Part shown: positions 44,601-53,600 of the stretch, one piece after another
Layout: each line of letters starts with the position of its first letter
Numbering within the stretch: the first letter of the stretch is position 1
DNA from: Aphrocallistes beatrix
Taxonomy: Eukaryota; Porifera; Hexactinellida; Sceptrulophora; Aphrocallistidae
DNA: 64,000 nucleotides
Assembly (NCBI GenBank): GCA_963281255.1
Contig: OY725497.1
Span: 2,790,001 to 2,854,000 of the forward strand
Direction of reading: 5' to 3'
The notes under the pieces: generated by a model
The model's database searches: none
What the model was told of the DNA's origin: nothing
What the model saw: only the letters and a program-made list of their open reading frames with translations
Position numbers and translations under genes: made by a program

Positions 44601-47600
44601 ATTTCGAAGTCTAAATTCAATGGTTTAAGAGATATTCGACATATCACCAAATGTGACCAATATGATAAATTGTATAATAACTCGTAAACCATTGAATTTA
44701 GACGTCGAAATTATATTATCGCTTAATAGGAAGTAGTATATTTGCTATCAAATGGAATTACATTTGAATGTCTATCTATTGTAGTTTTCAAGATCTAACC
44801 CCAACTGACCAAAACACGTTTCCATGGCAACACTGGAATGTAGCAACATTCCATGAAAAAATTAATTTTTCGTATTAAACCATTCACATTTCCGTTCTAT
44901 GCGAAAATCACCAAAAATCACCAAATTTGTCACAAATATACCTTATTGCGCAACCATATGGTGACTAATCTAAATTTTAACAACGGATATGAGTACTTTG
45001 ACACCATATTTATATATGCTGGTAATACATTCCTAAGCTCTATTGCGCTTTGTTAATTATTTAAGGCAGCTCATGTATTAGTTCATCCATCTTCTAACGC
45101 ATCCCTAGTCAAGTTACTCTGAGGCCTTATATACAGTAGGCTATGCCTAGATTGAGTGGCGCCCGCAAGACGACTCTGCTGTCCGCAAGCCGCGAAGCGG
45201 AAGCAAGCGAAGTGCGCTTGTGTTAATTAATTCTCCGTTGTCAGGCGTAATTTGGTAGCCACTCCATTTTGAATTCTAGCCATTACGCTTGTCCATCAAA
45301 TGGGTATCCTAAACAATTCTTGAATGATAATCCAAATCCTTCGACTTCTTTTGTGATTCGATCAGCTATAGCATCGGCATTCAGAGTAGATAAATCTAGG
45401 ATACATATTGACCTTTCTTGAATATGCAATAAATCCTGCTTCAATGACCTGAGGTCCATTCTATTTATAGCTTGGACCCCATATTTATATGGCTTCCCCA
45501 CCCAAAATGACTTAACCGGAAATGAGTTAGCAAAATCCATTGTAGTTGAAGGGATATTATAATTATAATTATTAAAATATCTCAAAGAAATGAGAGTTGT
45601 TCAATTTTAGCACAATCCTTACTACAGAAAATCACTATGAATCATTTCTTGTTGAATTTTGAATTTCAGGGCTAGCATAACACGCATTCTTCGGTTGAGT
45701 GTTCAAGTTTCTCCTCCAGAAAATTGTTGTATTTTCCCAACAGTGCCAGAATTTCCACAAAGTTTCCCCGATTCATAGAGCCAGAAGATTCCCGATGACC
45801 ACGCAATGGCAGATTTTGACGAGGACACAATAGTAAGATGTCACAAATCGCAGTAATATTACTCGATTTGCTTGTATCTCCGATGTAGCCACATTGGAAA
45901 TGATTGCATCAACTTGATGGTTGCATAATAAGCGGCTCTTGTACTCAATATAGAGCCACTGGATGCATATTCGTGCTTGTTACCCTCCCTATGCTTTTGT
46001 AAGCGGTCTGAATCCTTCCAAGAAGACTATTATTGAGGGGATGTCAGCTGGCTAGCCTTGTCTCCTTGAAACCAAAAACAAACGAATCAATAACAAGCAT
46101 CTACGTAACTATACAGCAATTCAAACCTTTCGAACCATACAAACTGACATTTGCGATCTTTATTTACTATAATTTTTGACGGACATCGGAAGGTTTTGAT
46201 CTATTTGGCTTTAGTGTCAATTGGAGCATTCAGATCGGTAATCATTATGCTAGTAAACTGATACATAGCCACTCAATATAATGCCTCACAGTAGCCTGAA
46301 AATTATGGACTAGGGATGAAGTAGTGGCCGATTGAAATAATACATGATTAGCTGAAAATCATTAACCATGCAGAATAGACCTTACTAATGTATTATTAGC
46401 ATATATAAACATGATGTCAGAGTACATATTTCTGTTGATCGAATTTTGATTATTCATCATATCATTGCGCAACAGGTCATTTTAAGGACGATTTTAGCAA
46501 TTTTCTTAGCTGTTTCTAAACTGTGACTTACATATCTCGCTCTTCAAACTTTATTTATTTGAGATATTTGAGGGTGGTTTTATATCAGCTAATAATACAT
46601 TTTAATGGTCTAAAATATACCTGTTGGAGATATTGGTGAAAACAGTTGAACCATTAATAATTTCAAGTACAAAGGCTAGTCCCAACTGTTTTCACCAATA
46701 TCTCCGAATCGTTAGATTTTAGACCATTAAAATGTATTATTAGCTGATATAGAACCACCCCCAAATATCAAAAATAACGTTATTAGTTTCCTTGAATATC
46801 AGATGTACGCCTTTTGTAACTTTAAGCCCCAAACCGGACAAATCCCATTATAAATCTGCACGAGGCAGAGCCTACCTTGCGCGACCACTAAATCAACAAT
46901 TGCTTTATTTTTTATGGTGAATATCTGGTGATCAAAGTAAACTATTTGAATAGTGTGCATTTTTTTTGGGTGGACAATTTTTCCCATTGGAGGGAGGCAC
47001 ATCCTTTGTGTAGGTGAGTGAGGTTGGTTTGGTGGCATTTCCACAGCGTATGCACAGTTCGTATGCTTTAATGACTTTGAGTAGGGTGCCATGGGTTTGA
47101 TAGCGTTGGGATTCTGTAGTGGGGCACGGAGTAGATTGGAAGAAAAGTTGTCGTTTTGATGCCATAGGAGAATTGGGACATGCCATACGTTCGTTGTGGT
47201 TGGGGAATCCGTATTTGATGGATTGGTATGTTTGGGTGATTGTTTCACGGATTTCTGGCGGTAGGAGTTCGGTGTACTGTTCCAATGTGTTCTCGTGGTT
47301 CAATTGTGATAGGATATTGAGATTGCAGTTCAGCCGTTGCAATGATGAGGCAACGGGAGCAGGGGAGGGAAATTCTGGGTGGTGCATATAGACTTGCCTC
47401 TAGACAACAGACAAATTATGTATAGTGGTTTTTATTTGTGACAAATGGCTCAAGATACACATGGTGGTGAAAATTAGCTTTCGAAAATAAACTATCTTCA
47501 GAAAGCTTATATCCTGGATAATTCAAATCGTAGAACACGAATTTAATATCAGAAAAGCATTAAATGGCATAGTTTGGATGGATTCTGCTTCACAATTAAG

Positions 47601-50600
47601 CCCATTTTATTATTATTACGTATTCTTATTATTATGAGAAAATTCGGGGTGTTCCAATACCTTTGGCCAGACAGTGTATATGGAAGATATATACCAAGGT
47701 AGTGATGTCCTCTAGAATAATTTTCGCTTCCAATTCAATCGAATTCTTTGCCTTGCGTTTATTTTATTTTAAACATTTTAACCGTCATTTACATCAAAAA
47801 TAAATCCAAGTTGTTAGTACAAGTGGTTAACAGAAGTTCATAGTGTCTAATCAGGGAAAGTGATGCTCCATCGGTATACATGTACCTCCAAGGAGTTCAT
47901 GTACAAGTACTCATATTGAGTCAGAAGTTTTTAGATTAGTTTTTAGATTTGGAGGGTCGAGTGGAAGGTAGGATTTATTTTCATATTCTCTATAGATGAA
48001 AAGTAACATTTATATTCGTGCCAATGATGGACTAGCTCCTGTTCACGCAGCAGCTCAGGAAGGGCATCTAGAATGTCTAAAATTTCTCCTTTCACATATG
48101 GGACCCGATATTCTCTCTGCTGATAGCGCCACACCAGGACACTACGCAGCTTCTCAAGGTTGGACTTTAATTTCTATGAGAATACTTTACATATCATAAG
48201 TTCTCAGGTTATTATTTATGCAAGAGAATAAATGAACAGGTTTTTCACTCTCACGAAAGCAATTCATTGTAGTTTAGGGGTTGTAGATTCCGAATATCGT
48301 ATTTTCGAATCTATGATAAATTATTTGCTTACTTTTGTTTATAATAGATACCTAAATTAAACAAATCCCAAAAATAGACTAAATACTGCTTCCAACGTTT
48401 GATATGGGATTTTAGGGGTGTAGGACATCAACATACTATTGTCTGTATGTAGACCCTGCCATACCGAACATTTTGTTGATCATGAATTTAAATTTATCTC
48501 TTCTTATTCAGGAGGTGATATGTTTTTATATCGCACTAAATCATGATGACGTGGTGGCATTTTAAACCACAAATGACTCAGCGGGACAATGTCTTTCACT
48601 GCACTATTGTATTGCATAGAAGCATTCTAAAAATTTAGAAATAATCAATCCTTACTATTAAAACTCGATTAATGTATGTGTGTGTGCATATTTATACAGG
48701 CGCGCTTCGCTTGCTTTCGCTGCGGCACTTGGCAGACACTGCGTCCGCCAGAGGCGCCTAGGTTGACATTGATAATTATAAGGTAGATATCATCTCTAAA
48801 TACCTGCCTTACTGTTATAATCGATATCACTTGAAAAATCACAAAATTTGTCAACTATTAAATCTTTTGATGCGTCATGATGACGTCATAACAGTGATAA
48901 GTCATCTTTTTTTTATGAGAGTTGTATCATATTTGAGATATATTAATGTACTCATTCTATTAAAATTTCAGCCTTCTATCACCTAAAATGGCTGAGTTAT
49001 AGTCAAAAAACTGAAATTTCTAATTATAAAAAAAAGTAACAATAACGCCACAATTCCATGATGAGTCGACGTTTTCGTCTGATGTCAGATCTTAGTGGAG
49101 CCATAGCCAAAAGACTCCCCACATGCCAAAAATCAGCTTTCTGTGCCTTGCTGTTTCTTCAATCAATTCGTTATAGATATACTACTATATACCGGGTGTA
49201 TCATAAGTACGTACTTGTATTATATAATTTATATTTATGATCGTTTATTCTGTAGAAGATTCTATTTTATTTACCAATGTAATCTCCGGATCTATTAATT
49301 ACTTACCTAATGCGATTAGGCATATCATTTATTAGATTTTGAAGAATCGTAGGTTCAACCCGTGCCCACTCCTTTTTAAAATTATCTACGAGGGCATTTC
49401 GCGTGCAGACTTCAGGGAGTTTACTGAGCTATCCTGCATAAAAATGGCTTGAGACATGTTTTCAAGCAAAGCTCGTTTCAGAATTGTACCAGATTCTGAT
49501 GTTCGTTTGACTGCATTCATGCAAGTGCGTTTCAAGATTTTCTCACGATAATACTCTCCATTTACACTCTGTTTTGAGGAATAATATGGAGTTCTGACAG
49601 TGCCCTACGTGACATCATGCCCCAAACCTGAATTTTCGCCGGAAACTTGACACTTTTGAAAGGCTGAACATCAATCGAACTATGTGACCATACCCTATCG
49701 TTCTGCCGGTTTGGTGGTGCAAATAGTTGAAAGGGTGATTCATCTGACCATAGAACCTTCTGCCAATCTGTTACAGTCCACACTTCTTGTGTTTTAGAGC
49801 AAAATTGAGTCGATTTTGCTTAATTTTCTCTGTAAGGCGGGGGGGATCTGTTGCCTCTTGTATGGGTAAACATTGATTGCATTTCTCAAATAGCGATGAA
49901 CAGTTGAATGAGATGCTGTGTAACCTGAATTGACTAAATTACGCGCTATTGTCCTTGTAGACTTCCCTATTTTCCCCTAAGTTTTAGAAATGATTATTTT
50001 AGGGATGCGAGAGAGGATTTTTGGGCGTCCGTTTCTGGCGATGTTTCCATGGACTGGCCTAGTATATCCCGACGAGACCATCTCTGGACCGATCTAAGCG
50101 AAACATCGAGTTTTTCCGCGATTATTTTCATTGTCAAACCGGCCTTAAGCATTTCAATGGCTTTACTACGAACTCTTCAATACCGTGGTCATTGACATCC
50201 ATTTTCTGAAAATAATACTAAAATACAAAAGTTGGGGAAAATCGACAAGAGAAAAAAAATTTGAAATATGTGCTGAAACTAGCCACAATACTTTAAAATA
50301 ATAGAATAATAACAAACAAATACGTTAAGTATATGGGCGCTGATTAAATTCAACCTGAAAATAGGATTGGATATACAACAGCACTTTTGATGCACCCTGT
50401 ATATACACATATATAAACATTAATCGAGTTTTAATAGTAAGGATATCTGTAACGAAGGGCATGCCTAATTTCCGGGCGGGGCGGGACCATCAGGTACCTA
50501 ATTTCCGGGATGGGACGAGTCAAGATGCCTAATTTCCGGGACGGGGCAGAAAAGGTACCTAATTTCCGGGATGGGACGAGTCAAGATGCCTAATCTCCGG

Positions 50601-53600
50601 GACGGGGCAGAAAAGGTACCTAATTTCCGGGATGGGACGAGTCAAGATGCCTAATCTCCGGGACGGGGCAGAAAAGGTACCTAATTTCCGGGATGAGACG
50701 AGTCAAGATGCCTAATCTCCGGGACGGGACAGAAAAGGTACCTAATTTCCGGGACGGGATGGGTTAAGATGCCTAATTTCCAGGACGGGACGGGTGAAGA
50801 TACCTAATTCCCGGGACGGGATCCCGTCCCGTCCCGGAAATTAGGTACAGTCTGTTACATAATTATTTGGAATTATATTTGACAAAATTTTCTTACAAGA
50901 TTATTCATGGTCAACATTCTAAGTTAAGAGATATTATCTACATTGCTAAAATTCAATATTATATAGAAAATACATTTGAGTTTGACTTCTGTGCGCCATT
51001 GATGACCAGTATGGCTTAAGAAAATTAGAATCTAGCCTCCTCCAGGTGGCCTCCAACATGTTCTTTAGCTCTGGAATTGTGAACCTTTTAAATTTTTTGG
51101 TTGGCTAAAGCAATTCCTGCTTTAACCAACCAAAAAGGTTCACAATAAGATTGAGATCAGAGTTTTTGAAGGCCACGGTAGTACTTTGGACACTTTTGAA
51201 CTCAGCAAATGCTTGACCTTTATAGCGGTATTTTTAGGATCGTTATATTTTACGAGTTGCCAGTAATTTTCAGGGAAAACGTTAGCCTGGGCAAGTAGAT
51301 GACCTTGAAGGATGTCTAGAAATAAGATACTATACATATTTTGATTGAAAATACAAAGAGGGAAGTCTCCAATAAAGAGAATGCCGCCTATACGTTAATC
51401 TTTGGCGTATGTTTAGTCGTGGGGACACATCTTTCTCGATCTAATTTTGTCCACATTTTAATTTGATCCCTGGAGAGCTATGCCGACATCTCATCAGCAA
51501 AAACTGTCTTAGCCCATTATATCTTGGAGTATTTGAATTTCTTCGCCCATTATATACGATACAAACGATTCTTATCGCTAAGCATTGGCCTCTTTGTCGA
51601 GTCTCTCTTAGAATAACTCAGATCTATCAAGGCCCGGCGTACTGTCTAGCAATATATTTGAATTGGACCTCTATTGGCTAATGTTCTTAACGACAAATAC
51701 GGTTTCTGCCTTATCTGTTGGCTAATTGAGTGTTTAATTCCATTCCTTAGAGAACTTGGCCTTCCAACATCTTTTTGATGTGAGATATCGATTCCTTTCG
51801 CAATTCTTGACCTAACACAATAAATTGTAGACAAGCTTACATCTACAATTTGAGAAATTTCTATTGGTGCATGCTTATTGGGTTCCAGCAATGTTTTAAT
51901 AGTCTCTCCCTTCAGAAGTTGGGTCAATTCAAAGTGTATAAAGATAAATAAATTGTAGAATATAGATGAGAAAAGCTAAATTAATACAGTAATACCGGAA
52001 ATGACGTCACTATATTCTCATATAGAGCAATAAAATTTTTGAGGGATGACAGAGTTCCTAGTTCAATCTTAATTTTGTAAATACTTGGTTATACAGTACT
52101 AAAAAAAGCAATATGTTGGAGTTTAAGAGATCAAAATTTCCTAATATGGTCAAATCCATTACAAGCTAGAATTCCAAATAATTATGTAACAGACTATATA
52201 GATTTTCCGGGACGGTCCCGTCCCGTCCCGGAAATTAGGCATGCCCGTAACGAATTGATTGAAGAAACTTCCAGGCACAGAAAGCTGATTTTTTGGCATG
52301 TGGGGAGTCTTTTGGCTATGGCTCCACGAAGGTCTGACCTCAGACGAAATGTCAACACATCATGGAATTATGCCGTCATTGTCATCTTTTTATTATTAAA
52401 AATTTCAGTTTTTCGACTATAACTCAGCCATTAAACTGTGTATATTAATATTCTTTAAATATGATACAACTATTATCAAAAAATGATTGCTTATCAGTCT
52501 GTTATGATTTCATCATTGCACATCAAAAATTGTCAAATTTGGTGATTTTTCGAGTGATATCGATTATAACAGTAAGACAGACGTATTTAGAGATGTTATC
52601 TACCTTATATTTAATCAATGTGAGCCTAGGCACCCAAAGGACGACTCCAGCGGAAACAAAGTGTCCGCCAGCCGCGCAGCGTAAGCAAGCGATGCGCGCT
52701 TGTGTACTATATTAATCACATTCTTACTCAATATAGGACATTTGGAATGTTTGAAGTGGCTGTTAACAAATGGAGTTATCACTGGAAAAGAAGTGGACGT
52801 GTACAAGAGCACAATGGCTCATGATGCTGCAGAAGAAGGACATGTTGAGTGAGTTGATTTTACCGATGTATTATATTGAATATAATTCTATGACATGAAC
52901 TGAGATTGAGCTTGATTAAAGGGTTTTGAAAATGATCTACAAACGAGGTTTCGATTTCTCAGTGAAGAATGAAGACAAGTGCACACCTCTGGATATTGCT
53001 GTAAAAAATCAACATAAAGAGTGCATTAATTTCTTAAGGAATCCGGATTCTCTCCTTAAAAAGGTTGGTAACTCAAATTATATTATAATTTGGTGATAGT
53101 TTAACTTTACATATTTCTAGACTCGGCGCACTAACACTCAGGAATCTGCTCTATCAGTCAGCTCTGCAGTTTCATCTCTTCCAGCCTCAGCTTCTGAAGC
53201 AGCCGGAGAGACGTCTAAAAATGCAACAGTCCTAGAACAGGCTCTTGACGCTCAAGCAAAAGTTAAAATGCGAAAACTCACACCGATTCCAGCTCCAGTC
53301 GGATCTTCTGTGGATCAGAAATGGGTAGATAAGTTCAGAATTCAGGGGCAGAATGTTAAACAGCCTCGGATTGAGGAGTGGGTAAATTCGACTCTCGATC
53401 GGCAGGTGATGAACTAAACGATAGAATCAACTATTTATTTGTATTTCCAGCATTTAAAAATGTATGTACATAGGAGAAGACTACACTGTTAGATGATGAC
53501 TCAGAAGTGGATTTGTTGGCTCCTGTTAATATCGATGCTCAAAAGAGACTATCTGTAAGCCTAAGTTACATGATACGCTTTTTTTGGCAAATATTACTTA

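Larger units (their letters stand above)
48651..50446 (-). mobile_element. Helitron-like repeat, copy 7, with mariner-type insertion
   Basis: Hairpin end ACAGGCGCGCTTCGC at about 48698, CRE octamer at 48881 (the second site decayed), CAATTCGTTATAG, and microsatellite interrupted by the 49192-50399 transposon. Head CGAGTTTTAATAGTAAGGAT ends at about 50446. A second head in opposite orientation (48651) abuts the hairpin end, giving a TIR-like look that arises from two adjacent copies. Confidence 0.65.
50447..52703 (+). mobile_element. Helitron-like repeat, copy 8, interrupted
   Basis: Starts CTGTAACGAA, is interrupted at 50457-52246, and resumes GTAACGAATTGATTGAAG through the consensus to the CGCGCTTG hairpin at 52703. 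Both CRE sites are mutated. It ends 33 bp before the espin exon 5 acceptor. Confidence 0.65.

Noticed and set aside
46799-47387. Two overlapping minus-strand frames of about 150 codons
   Set aside because: No family features beyond scattered Cys and Pro, inside an espin intron beside fold-back repeats. A decayed transposon ORF is possible but not supportable.
48651-50446. Terminal inverted repeats (TCCTTACTATTAAAA at both ends) defining one DNA transposon
   Set aside because: Other copies have the head at one end only; the second head belongs to an adjacent inverted copy.
50457-52246. Satellite DNA
   Set aside because: The tandem CCTAATTTCCGGG units are bounded by inverted ends and an exact 8-bp TSD, so they are part of a transposon terminus.
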